NCBI GenBank assembly: GCA_963799425.1 | Contig: CAWCXA010000019.1 | Coordinates: 124,001-188,000 of the forward strand | Source of the DNA: CAVWSM01 sp963799425 | GTDB taxonomy: Bacteria; Actinomycetota; Actinomycetes; Jiangellales; Jiangellaceae | DNA length: 64,000 bases | Direction: 5' to 3' | Shown here: in pieces, positions 24,831 to 32,375 of the stretch | How the letters are laid out: every line of letters begins with the position of its first letter | Position numbering within the stretch: position 1 is the first letter of the stretch | Position numbers and translations under genes: made by a program | The notes under the pieces: model-generated | The model's database searches: none | Seen by the model: only the letters and a program-made list of their open reading frames with translations | Told to the model about the DNA's origin: nothing

Positions 24831-25835
24831 TCAGCCGTGCCCGCTCACCTGGTCGGGCGCATCGGCCAGCATCTCGGCCTCAGGCATCTGCGGCGGGCCC
24901 TGACCCGCCGGCCAACGCCGGGCCGCGCGCCGCTCCCACGCCCGTGCCCCGAGGCACACCCCACCGACGAAGGCCCATCCGATGACGGCGTCGATGACGT
25001 AGTGCTCGCCCGAGTAGACCAGCGAGAACGCCATCGCGAGGGGGTAGAGCAGGAGCATCGCGCGCCAGAGCGGGCGCTTCACCCACGTCCAGAGGAGCAC
25101 GACCACCATCAGGGAGAATGCCGCGTGCAGTGACGGCATCGCCGCCACCTTGTTGGACCCGGCCTGGCCGAAGTCGATTGCGTTGGCCGCCTTGTGCAGC
25201 CCGATCTCACTCCAGCCGCGTGTAGATATGCGCTGGACCTCGGGGATGAGCCCCTCGCGCGCGGCAAACCACGGAGGTGCCGCAGGGAAGAGGATGTAGC
25301 CCGCGAGCCCGGCAAAGGCGAGGCCGATCGCCCGGCGGGCGTAGGCGCCCCAGTGCTCCTTGGCCTTGACGTAGATAACCGCGCCCAGGACCCACACGGC
25401 GAAGAAGTGCGTGGTGTAAACGATCGAGACCACCACGTCGTACCACTGCGGCTCGGCGGCCACGTAGAGCCGGTCCTGCAGCCACACCGTGGGCACGACA
25501 CCGCCGAAAAGTGCCTCCTCCCCGGCGAGTACGTCCTTGACGTGCAGGGGCATGGCCAGGGTGTCGGCGACGCCGCGGGTGTGGTCGTAAAGCAACAGGG
25601 CCGCAAAGACCAGCGACCAGTCGCGCAGGACGCGTGCATAGTCGGCCAGGGGTCGCCCGACCATCGCCGCAGTGATGCCAGCGACGATCCAGAGAGTTAG
25701 GCCTGGACGGTCGAGGGGCAAGCCGCGGGTGGCGATGAACCAGCCGAGCACCACGAGGTAGCCGCCGAACGTCACGCGCCGCACCGCTGGCGCGGCCAGC
25801 CGCGAGCGGCCTTCCTCCGAGCCGACGGGCGTCAT
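24831..25835 (-). CDS. PAP2-family membrane phosphatase/transferase
   Basis: A 334-residue integral membrane protein with about six helices. The PAP2 catalytic parts are at AAMPSLHAAFSLMV (with the conserved SLH) and YSGEHYVIDAVIGW (second His and Asp). The first PAP2 motif is less clear but may lie near KAKEHWG. The wording resembles inositol phosphorylceramide synthase/PAP2_3 proteins, which act on lipid phosphates at the outer face. The start overlaps the murA stop (ATGA), so it is translationally coupled to cell-wall synthesis. Whether it is a phosphatase or a phospholipid-head transferase is open. Confidence 0.82.
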   Translation of the reverse strand: MTPVGSEEGRSRLAAPAVRRVTFGGYLVVLGWFIATRGLPLDRPGLTLWIVAGITAAMVGRPLADYARVLRDWSLVFAALLLYDHTRGVADTLAMPLHVKDVLAGEEALFGGVVPTVWLQDRLYVAAEPQWYDVVVSIVYTTHFFAVWVLGAVIYVKAKEHWGAYARRAIGLAFAGLAGYILFPAAPPWFAAREGLIPEVQRISTRGWSEIGLHKAANAIDFGQAGSNKVAAMPSLHAAFSLMVVVLLWTWVKRPLWRAMLLLYPLAMAFSLVYSGEHYVIDAVIGWAFVGGVCLGARAWERRAARRWPAGQGPPQMPEAEMLADAPDQVSGHG

Positions 25836-27118
25836 GTGGGGAACCTGTCGGGGTCTTGCTCGCGTATGACCTCGGCGCCGAGCCCCTGCAGCTGCCCCAC
25901 GAAGTCGGGGTATCCACGGTCGACGTGGTGCGCCTGGGTCACGGTGGTGTAGCCATCGCCCACGAGGCCGGCCAGCACGAGCCCGGCGCCGGCCCGGATG
26001 TCGGTGGCGACGACCGGTGCTCCGGACAGCCGCTCCCGTCCCCGGACCACCGCGTGGTGTCCGTCCGTGCGGACGTCCGCGCCGAGCCGGGCCAGCTCGT
26101 TGACGAACATGAACCGGCTCTCGAAGACGTTCTCGGTGACCATCGCGGTGCCCTCGGCAACTGCGTTGAGCGCCACGATCATGGGTTGCAGATCGGTCGG
26201 GAACCCGGGGTAGGGCAGCGTCACCACGTCGACTGCACGCGGACGTCGGTCCATGGTGACGCGGAAGCCGTCGGGCACCACGTCGACGACAGCACCTGCG
26301 GTCGCGAGCTTGTCGAGCACGATCTCCAGATGCTCAGCCCGGGCATCGCGGACGGTCACGTCACCACGTGTCATGACGGCTGCGACCGCCCAGGTGCCGC
26401 TGACGATGCGGTCGGGCACCGTCGCGTGACTCGTCGCCTGGAGGCGGTCGACTCCCATTACCTCCAGCGTCGACGTGCCGATCCCGTTGATCTTGGCACC
26501 CATGGAGCTGAGCATCCGGCAGACGTCGGCGATCTCCGGCTCGCGTGCGGCGTTGTCGATCAGTGTGGTGCCGCTCGCGAGGACGGCCGCCATGAGCAGG
26601 TTCTCGGTGGCACCCACGCTCGGGAAGTCGAGCCAGATCGTCGTGCCTCTGAGCCCGTCGGGCGCTTCGGCGACGACGAAGCCGTGCTCCACCCTGACGG
26701 TCGCGCCGAAGCGCTCCAACCCAGCCAGGTGCATGTCGAGGCCGCGGGAGCCGATGTTGTCACCGCCGGGAAGGGCAACCCGGGCCCGGCCGCAGCGGGC
26801 GACCAGCGGCCCGAGCACGCTGATGCTGGCGCGCAGTCGCCGGACGAGCTCGTACGGGGTGTCGTGGCCGATCTCGCCCGGCACCGCGACCCGTACCGTG
26901 TCGGCAGAGTCGCGCGTGACCGTGCACCCGAGACGCTGCAGCAGGTCGGCCATGTAGCCCACGTCGAGGATGTCCGGGACCGCCGTCAGGGTGGTCTCAC
27001 CCTCGGCGAGCAGCGCGGCAGCCATAAGCTTGAGGACGCTGTTCTTGGCACCCGCCACCCGCACCTGACCCTGCAGCCGCGCGCCACCAGTGACCCGGAA
27101 CATTTCCATTCGCGCCAT
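25832..27118 (-). CDS. murA: UDP-N-acetylglucosamine 1-carboxyvinyltransferase
   Basis: This enzyme catalyses the first committed step of peptidoglycan synthesis, transferring enolpyruvate from PEP to UDP-GlcNAc. It has 428 residues, starting VTGGARLQGQVRVAGAKNSVLKLMAA. The active-site loop reads RARVALPGGDNIGSRGLDMH, with Asp120 in place of the Cys115 that fosfomycin alkylates in E. coli. The same Cys-to-Asp change is known in Mycobacterium tuberculosis and gives intrinsic fosfomycin resistance. The C-terminal part has PYPGFPTDLQPM and ENVFESRFMFVNELARLGAD. GGGAGG lies 7 nt before the ATG; a start three codons later is possible. Confidence 0.95.
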   Translation of the reverse strand: MARMEMFRVTGGARLQGQVRVAGAKNSVLKLMAAALLAEGETTLTAVPDILDVGYMADLLQRLGCTVTRDSADTVRVAVPGEIGHDTPYELVRRLRASISVLGPLVARCGRARVALPGGDNIGSRGLDMHLAGLERFGATVRVEHGFVVAEAPDGLRGTTIWLDFPSVGATENLLMAAVLASGTTLIDNAAREPEIADVCRMLSSMGAKINGIGTSTLEVMGVDRLQATSHATVPDRIVSGTWAVAAVMTRGDVTVRDARAEHLEIVLDKLATAGAVVDVVPDGFRVTMDRRPRAVDVVTLPYPGFPTDLQPMIVALNAVAEGTAMVTENVFESRFMFVNELARLGADVRTDGHHAVVRGRERLSGAPVVATDIRAGAGLVLAGLVGDGYTTVTQAHHVDRGYPDFVGQLQGLGAEVIREQDPDRFPT

Positions 27119-27180
27119 CGTAAGGCCTCCCGCGCTTAACCCTTTGATCAGTGGTGGCGCCAGCGGCCTAGGCTGCCGTC

Positions 27181-27768
27181 ATGGTCAACCTCACCCGCAT
27201 CTACACCCGCACCGGCGACGAGGGCACAACTGCCCTGGTCGATATGAGCAGGGTTCCGAAGACTGACCTGCGCCTCGTTGCGTACGCCGACGTCGACGAG
27301 ACCAACGCCGCAATCGGCCTCGCGCTGGCGCTGGGCGGGCTCGACGAGGACGTTGTGCAGACGCTCACGCGGGTGCAGAACGACCTGTTCGACGCCGGCG
27401 CCGACCTGGGCAATCCGGTCGTCGCCGAGCCGCCACACCCACCGTTGCGGGTCACGCAGACCTACGTCGAATGGATCGAGGAGCGCTGCGACCACTTCAA
27501 CGAGCAGCTGGACCGGCTCCGCTCGTTCATCCTGCCCGGGGGGAGCGTGGGTGCGGCGCAGCTGCACGTCGCCCGAACCGTCGCGAGGCGGGCCGAGCGG
27601 TCGGCCTGGGCGGCGTTCGAGGTGCACGGCGACTCGATGAACCCGCTGGCGATTCGCTACCTCAACCGGCTGTCCGACCTGCTGTTCGTCCTCGCGCGCA
27701 TAGCCAACCGTGAGGTCGGCGACGTGCTGTGGGTGCCTGGCAGCGACCGCTATCCGAGCGGGGAATGA
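27181..27768 (+). CDS. pduO: ATP:cob(I)alamin adenosyltransferase, PduO type
   Basis: This enzyme makes adenosylcobalamin, the cofactor of the mutase at the window start. The 195 residues begin VNLTRIYTRTGDEGTTALVDMSRVPKTD, with the ATP-binding TRTGDEGTT. Substrate-site motifs YADVDETNAAIG, FILPGGSVGAAQLHVARTVARRAER and YLNRLSDLLFVLAR are all present and in order. The stop codon TGA (27766-27768) lies across the left end of a 16-bp inverted repeat that frames the next gene, so the insertion may have set its 3' end. Divergent from murA, with a 62-bp shared promoter region. Confidence 0.93.
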   Translation: MVNLTRIYTRTGDEGTTALVDMSRVPKTDLRLVAYADVDETNAAIGLALALGGLDEDVVQTLTRVQNDLFDAGADLGNPVVAEPPHPPLRVTQTYVEWIEERCDHFNEQLDRLRSFILPGGSVGAAQLHVARTVARRAERSAWAAFEVHGDSMNPLAIRYLNRLSDLLFVLARIANREVGDVLWVPGSDRYPSGE

Positions 27769-27836
27769 CCACGTCCAGCAGGTTCTCCCCCGCACCACCA
27801 GGCCTGCAGTCCTAGCCGTGCGGGGTGAATCCTTGC
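27767..27836 (+). repeat. Palindromic repeat, left copy (C1)
   Basis: The copy opens with GACCACGTCCAGCAGG (27767-27782). A hairpin core follows, CCCCGCAC (27788-27795) against GTGCGGGG (27818-27825), with an inner CAGGCCTG. It is similar over about 70 bp to an inverted copy at 28922-28991 and to a solo copy at 41151-41230. It could also act as the pduO terminator. Confidence 0.75.
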
Positions 27837-27956
27837 GGCGGGCCTTCGCAGCATGAGCTGGCGAGCATCCGCGCACCAGCGGTCCACACCTGCACTATCC
27901 ACAGATCAGCGGCGAACCCGTCCAAACTCTGAGCGAACGCCGCATGATTCCTTGGC

Positions 27957-28916
27957 ATGGATGGACCACTGGCTGCCTTGGCCAGGGCGCAGCGCGGCGT
28001 GATCCTTCGTCAGCAGGCCCTCGCGGTTGGCTACTCTCCTAACGAAATCGACCGACTTATCGGCAAGGAGCTGGTGCGCGTACGGAGAGGCGCCTACGCG
28101 GACAAGGAGATTTGGGCGCTGCTCGGCCGCGAACAGCGATACGTGTGTACGATCCACGCCGCGCTCCGTCAGCTCAAGGAACCCGCCGTGGCCAGCCACG
28201 TGTCGGCCGCAGCGATGCAGGAGCTGCCGCTCTGGAGGCTCCCCCTCAACCTCGTGCACGTCAGTCGCGGCTCACTGCTGTCATCTCGCACCGAGGGCGG
28301 GGTCAAGCACCATGCAGCCGGCGTTGATCCCGGAGAGATTGTGGTCATCGACGGTCTCGAGGTCTTTGACCTCGCCCGAGCGGTCATCGATGTCGCTCGG
28401 ACCTGTGGATTCGAGGCGGCCGTCGCCGTGGCTGACGCTGCGCTGCATGGGGGCCTCTCGATGGACAAGCTCCAGGCCAGGTTCGAGCTCATGCGGGACT
28501 GGCAAGGGGCACGACAGGCAGGTCGAGTTATCTCGATCGCCGATGGCCGAACCGAGAGTGTGGGTGAGACGCGGACGAGGCTGTTCCTCCTGGACCTGGG
28601 GTTCGTGGGCATCCAGCCGCAGTATGAGTTCTTCTCGAACGGTCGGCTCGTAGGACGGGTGGACTTCTACCTCGAAGAGGAGAACACCGTCGTCGAGTTC
28701 GACGGCAAGCTCAAGTACAAGGTCCCAGAAGGCGCCAGCCCGAACGAGGCCAGCCAGATCGTGGTCCGCGAGAAGCTCCGCGAGGACCGGATCAAGGATC
28801 TTGGACCCGAGTTCACTCGCATTGTCTGGGACGACTTCGACACGCCGCGCGCCCTCGAGGACCGCGTTCGCAACACGACGCGCCGCGGACGACTGCGGAA
28901 GCGCTTCATCGAATAG
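27957..28916 (+). CDS. AbiEi-type winged-helix protein fused to PD-(D/E)xK nuclease-like domain
   Basis: A 319-residue protein. Residues 1-60 form the winged helix seen in type IV antitoxin AbiEi proteins (ALARAQRGVILRQQALAVGYSPNEIDRLI...LVRVRRGAYA). The middle has the usual VSHVSAAAMQELPLWRLP and IDGLEVFDLARAVIDVART. The C-terminal third resembles a DUF559/Vsr-type nuclease: SVGETRTRLFL (Glu194), GRVDFYLEEENTVVEFDGKLKY (Asp226, Glu237, Asp239, Lys241). No AbiEii toxin gene is adjacent, so it is not a classical TA pair. Inverted hairpin repeats flank it on both sides. Such proteins are multi-copy in many actinobacteria with no settled function; DNA binding and cleavage are inferred. Confidence 0.8.
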   Translation: MDGPLAALARAQRGVILRQQALAVGYSPNEIDRLIGKELVRVRRGAYADKEIWALLGREQRYVCTIHAALRQLKEPAVASHVSAAAMQELPLWRLPLNLVHVSRGSLLSSRTEGGVKHHAAGVDPGEIVVIDGLEVFDLARAVIDVARTCGFEAAVAVADAALHGGLSMDKLQARFELMRDWQGARQAGRVISIADGRTESVGETRTRLFLLDLGFVGIQPQYEFFSNGRLVGRVDFYLEEENTVVEFDGKLKYKVPEGASPNEASQIVVREKLREDRIKDLGPEFTRIVWDDFDTPRALEDRVRNTTRRGRLRKRFIE

Positions 28917-28921
28917 CCACT

Positions 28922-28991
28922 GCTAGGACCTACCCCGCACTGCTAGGCCAGAAGCCCTGGTCGTACGGGGGAACTCCTGCTGGACGTGGTC
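28922..28991 (-). repeat. Palindromic repeat, right copy (C2, inverted)
   Basis: On the minus strand this copy starts GACCACGTCCAGCAGG (28991-28976), exactly as C1. The hairpin core is CCCCGCAC (28933-28940) against GTACGGGG (28963-28970), one mismatch. Outer ends of C1 and C2 are identical while inner arms have drifted. It lies between the convergent AbiEi-like and DUF2550 genes and may also serve as a two-way terminator. Confidence 0.75.
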
Positions 28992-29001
28992 AATCCGGCG
29001 C

Positions 29002-29445
29002 TCAGGCCACGACGTGCTCGCCAGGTGGCGCGGCCTCCAGCCAGGACACGAAGCCGGTGACCGCGAGCGCATCCATCGTGAGGTCTATCGGGCTGCCGGC
29101 GCAGCGGCAGGTGAGCACGACATGGCCGGGGGGTACGTGCACGCCATCTTCCGGGTCGGGGTTGTTGCGCTCGAGCAGGTCGAGATCGCGCCGGAGGAAC
29201 ACGCGGCGTGGACGCAAGCCGACGCCGAACGTACGAAACCACAAGATGCGGTCTCCGTCGTAGCGGCCGATGCCGAACACCCAGCCACCGCCCCACCGGC
29301 CCGGGTGCAGACGCACGCAGAGGTCAAAACCACCGTCGCGCTGGAGGATGCGGCGACGGACGGACAGGACGACGAGCCCCAGAACGAGGAGGAGTACCGC
29401 GACGAGAACGACCAGCGCCACCCATCCGAGTGACGAGTCGAGCAC
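29002..29445 (-). CDS. DUF2550 membrane protein
   Basis: A 147-residue protein. One N-terminal helix (LGWVALVVLVAVLLLVLGLVVLSVRRR) is followed by a cytoplasmic domain with GGFDLCVRLHPGRWGGGWVFGIGRYDGDRILWFRTFGVGLRPRRVFLR. That pattern is the DUF2550 family, found next to atpC across actinobacteria. Its function is not known. It starts 14 bp after the atpC stop, so it is the last gene of the ATP synthase operon. Confidence 0.85.
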   Translation of the reverse strand: MLDSSLGWVALVVLVAVLLLVLGLVVLSVRRRILQRDGGFDLCVRLHPGRWGGGWVFGIGRYDGDRILWFRTFGVGLRPRRVFLRRDLDLLERNNPDPEDGVHVPPGHVVLTCRCAGSPIDLTMDALAVTGFVSWLEAAPPGEHVVA

Positions 29446-29459
29446 GCCGTCCTCCTGCC

Positions 29460-29825
29460 TCAGGAACCTTCGGCGACCCGGAGCCGGGTCTCGGCGCGGC
29501 GACGTGCCTCTTCGTCCTGGGCGGCCTCGTCGAGTGCGGCGCGGGCACGCTGCACGTCGATGTCGCCGGAGAGCTCCGCGGCCTCGGCGAGGAGGGCGAC
29601 CCGGTCCTCGGACACGGAGAGAAAGCCTCCGTGGACGGCGGCGACGATCGAACCCTCGGTCGTGCGGATGCGAACAGGCCCGGTCACCAGCACGGCGAAG
29701 ACCGGCTCATGACCGGCCATGATGCCGATGTCGCCCTCGACCGTGCGGGCGACCACGAGCTCGGCCTCCCCGGTCCACACGAGGTGGTCGGCGGCGACGA
29801 CCTCGACCTGCAGGGTCTTGGCCAC
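29460..29825 (-). CDS. atpC: ATP synthase epsilon subunit
   Basis: A 121-residue central-stalk subunit of F1 that couples rotor to catalytic head and inhibits ATP hydrolysis. It begins LQVEVVAADHLVWTGEAELVVARTVEGDIGIMAGHEPVFAVL, the family's beta-sandwich. The C-terminal helices (DVQRARAALDEAAQDEEARRRAETRL) are short, as in other actinobacterial epsilon subunits. A 126-bp gap separates it from atpD, longer than the other spacings in this operon; I see no ORF in the gap. Confidence 0.95.
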   Translation of the reverse strand: MAKTLQVEVVAADHLVWTGEAELVVARTVEGDIGIMAGHEPVFAVLVTGPVRIRTTEGSIVAAVHGGFLSVSEDRVALLAEAAELSGDIDVQRARAALDEAAQDEEARRRAETRLRVAEGS

Positions 29826-29951
29826 TGTTGCGGGCTCCTTGCGGTTGCGGGTAGGTGGATACCGATGGTGCCAGACGGCCCGGACCTCGCCGGAACTGGT
29901 CCCGGCGCGATCCGGGCCGCCCTTCGAAAGTCGGGCGATCCCTCAGAGGCG

Positions 29952-31406
29952 TCAGCCGGTGATCTGCTTGGCCTTCTTCTGCAGGTCGTCGATGCCGCCG
30001 ATCGAGAGGAAGGCCTGCTCGGGCAGGTCGTCGAACTCGCCGTTGCAGAGCGCGTCGAACGCTTGCAGCGTCTCCTCGACCGGGACGAAGGAACCGTCCT
30101 GACCGGTGAACTGCTTGGCGACGAAGAAGTTCTGCGACAGGAACCGCTGGATGCGGCGGGCCCGCTGTACGACGATCTTGTCCTCTTCGGACAGCTCGTC
30201 GATGCCGAGCAAGGCGATGATGTCCTGCAGGTCGTTGTACTTCTGCAGGATCTCCTTGACCCGAGTGGCGATGCGGTAGTGCTCGTCACCGATGTAGCGC
30301 GGGTCGAGGATGCGGCTCGTCGAGTCGAGCGGGTCGACGGCGGGGTAGATGCCAAGCTGCGAGATCGGCCGCGAAAGCACGGTCGTCGCATCCAGATGGG
30401 CGAACGCCGTGTGCGGCGCCGGGTCGGTGATGTCGTCGGCAGGGACGTAGATGGCCTGCATCGACGTGATCGAGTGACCACGGGTGGAGGTGATCCGCTC
30501 CTGGAGCACACCCATCTCGTCGGCAAGCGTCGGTTGATAGCCGACGGCCGAAGGCATGCGACCGAGCAGGGTGGACACCTCGGAGCCGGCCTGTGTGAAG
30601 CGGAAGATGTTGTCGATGAAGAGGAGCACATCCTGCTTCTGCACGTCGCGGAAGTACTCCGCCATGGTGAGCGCGGAGAGTGCCACGCGCAGCCGGGTGC
30701 CCGGTGGCTCGTCCATCTGACCGAACACCAGGGCCGTCGAGTCGATGACGCCGGACTCGGTCATCTCCGTCAGGAGATCGTTGCCCTCGCGGGTGCGCTC
30801 ACCGACACCGGCGAACACGGATACGCCGCCGAACTCCTGCGCGACACGGCGGATCATCTCCTGGATGAGGACGGTCTTGCCGACGCCGGCACCACCGAAC
30901 AGGCCGATCTTGCCGCCTCTGACGTACGGAGTCAGCAGGTCCACGACCTTGATCCCGGTCACGAACATCTCCGTCCGGGCCTCGAGCTGGTCGAAGCTCG
31001 GGGGCGGACGGTGAATCGGCCAGGTCTCCTTGACCTCGACCGATGCCACGTCAAGCGGCTTGCCGAGGACGTTGAAGACGTGACCCTTGACGACGTCGCC
31101 GACCGGCACGCTGATCGGGCCACCGGTGTTGACGACCTCGGTGCCGCGCACGAGACCGTCGGTCGGCTGCATCGAGATGCCGCGGACAAGGTTGTCGCCG
31201 ATGTGCTGCGCCACCTCGAGCGTGATGGTGCTCTTGCCCTCGCCCTCACCTTGATCGCTCAGGTCGAGCTCGATGGTGAGCGCGTTGTAGATGTCGGGCA
31301 TCGCGTCGCCGGGGAACTCCACGTCGACAACCGGGCCGTTGACCCGTGCGACGCGACCCGACGACGTGGCCGTCTGCTCCGCGCTCTGCTCTAAGGACGT
31401 CGTCAT
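29952..31406 (-). CDS. atpD: ATP synthase beta subunit
   Basis: The catalytic subunit of F1, 484 residues. Walker A is GGAGVGKT (171-178), followed by GERTREGNDL, Walker B LLFIDNIFRFTQAGSEVS, and the DELSEED-type segment as GIDELSEEDKIVV. Catalytic Glu lies in AGVGERTREGN. The start ATG at 31406 follows the atpG stop by 4 bp; an upstream frame extension overlaps atpG and is rejected. No frameshift here. Confidence 0.97.
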   Translation of the reverse strand: MTTSLEQSAEQTATSSGRVARVNGPVVDVEFPGDAMPDIYNALTIELDLSDQGEGEGKSTITLEVAQHIGDNLVRGISMQPTDGLVRGTEVVNTGGPISVPVGDVVKGHVFNVLGKPLDVASVEVKETWPIHRPPPSFDQLEARTEMFVTGIKVVDLLTPYVRGGKIGLFGGAGVGKTVLIQEMIRRVAQEFGGVSVFAGVGERTREGNDLLTEMTESGVIDSTALVFGQMDEPPGTRLRVALSALTMAEYFRDVQKQDVLLFIDNIFRFTQAGSEVSTLLGRMPSAVGYQPTLADEMGVLQERITSTRGHSITSMQAIYVPADDITDPAPHTAFAHLDATTVLSRPISQLGIYPAVDPLDSTSRILDPRYIGDEHYRIATRVKEILQKYNDLQDIIALLGIDELSEEDKIVVQRARRIQRFLSQNFFVAKQFTGQDGSFVPVEETLQAFDALCNGEFDDLPEQAFLSIGGIDDLQKKAKQITG

Positions 31407-31410
31407 GTGA

Positions 31411-32358
31411 TTACTCGCTCCCCGCGGATGCGGCGGCCAGCGCGTCCGCGCCACCGACGATCTCGCTGATTTCCTGGGTGATCTCGGCCTGTCGGGCCTG
31501 GTTGGCTGCCCGCGTGTAGGTGCGGACCAGCTCCTCGGCGTTGTCGGTCGCCGACTTCATGGCCCGCCGACGGGCGGCGTGCTCCGATGCTGCCGACTGC
31601 AGCAGCGAGTTGTAGATGAGCACGTTGACGTACCTGGGCAGCAGTGCGTCGAGGACCTCTTCGGGCGATGGCTCGAACTCGTACAGCGGGTCCACGACGC
31701 CGTCGGACGGGAGCTCGATCTCGCTCTCACCTGTCGCCTCGCCCGGTACCGCCGGGGCGTCGGTGACGATGAGCGGCAACAGGCGGCGGGCTCGCGGCCG
31801 CTGCACGACCATGCTCCGGAACTGGGTGTAGACGATGTGTAGCTCGTCGACACCCCCCTCCTCGGTCGGCGTCAGGAACGCCTTGAGCAGGACAGCCCCT
31901 ACCTCAGCGGCGTTGGCGTAGACAGGGTTCTCGGTGAATCCGCTCCACTCGCCGCCCATCTCGCGTCCGCGAAACCGGAAGAACGACAGACCCTTACGGC
32001 CGATGACGTAGGGGACCACCTCCTGGCCCTGGTCCCTGAGGAACCCGGCCAGCTTCTCGGCCTCACGGATTGCGCTCGAGGTGTAGGCACCCGCGAAGCC
32101 GCGATCGCTCGTCACGATCAGCACGGCCGAGCGCGTGGGCGATTCGGTCTCGTTGAGCAACGGGTGATCGAGGTTGCTCTTGGCGGCGACTGCCTCCAGC
32201 GCGCTCAGCAGCTGATTGGTGTATGGCCGCGCCGCCTCGACCCGCTGCTGCGCCTTGACGATGCGCGACGCGGCGATGAGCTCCTGCGCACGGGTAATCT
32301 TCTTGGTCGACTCGACCGAGCGGATCCGCCGGCGGAGGACTCGAAGCTGTGCTCCCAT
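31411..32358 (-). CDS. atpG: ATP synthase gamma subunit
   Basis: The rotating central shaft of F1, 315 residues. It begins MGAQLRVLRRRIRSVESTKKITRAQELIAASRIVKAQQRVEAARPY. The Rossmann-like middle has VLIVTSDRGFAGAYTSSAIREAEKL, and the C-terminal helix has RRRAMKSATDNAEELVRTYTRAANQARQAEITQEISEIVGGADAL. The length is slightly greater than E. coli gamma (287), as in other actinobacteria, owing to an acidic loop around residues 200-220. It lies 17 bp after atpA. Confidence 0.96.
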   Translation of the reverse strand: MGAQLRVLRRRIRSVESTKKITRAQELIAASRIVKAQQRVEAARPYTNQLLSALEAVAAKSNLDHPLLNETESPTRSAVLIVTSDRGFAGAYTSSAIREAEKLAGFLRDQGQEVVPYVIGRKGLSFFRFRGREMGGEWSGFTENPVYANAAEVGAVLLKAFLTPTEEGGVDELHIVYTQFRSMVVQRPRARRLLPLIVTDAPAVPGEATGESEIELPSDGVVDPLYEFEPSPEEVLDALLPRYVNVLIYNSLLQSAASEHAARRRAMKSATDNAEELVRTYTRAANQARQAEITQEISEIVGGADALAAASAGSE

Positions 32359-32375
32359 GTCTCAGCGTCCGCCGA

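Larger units (their letters stand above)
27767..28991. mobile_element. Putative 1.2-kb mobile unit: wHTH-nuclease gene between inverted hairpin repeats
   Basis: The segment is bounded by a perfect 16-bp terminal inverted repeat (GACCACGTCCAGCAGG at 27767-27782, its complement at 28976-28991). AAT lies directly outside both ends (27764-27766 and 28992-28994), as a short target duplication would. It contains one gene, an AbiEi-like wHTH-nuclease. The unit sits between pduO and DUF2550, which I recall being neighbours in related genomes. Each terminal repeat is a hairpin element, and a gene-free copy exists near prfA. No known transposase is present. The mobility of the unit is an inference from structure. 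Confidence 0.5.

Noticed and set aside
27957..28916. A classical AbiE toxin-antitoxin pair
   Set aside because: No AbiEii nucleotidyltransferase toxin gene is adjacent, and the protein has a nuclease-like C-terminus instead.
29208..31394. A 728-codon plus-strand frame opposite atpC and atpD
   Set aside because: Antisense shadow of two unmistakable ATP synthase genes; composition is not protein-like.
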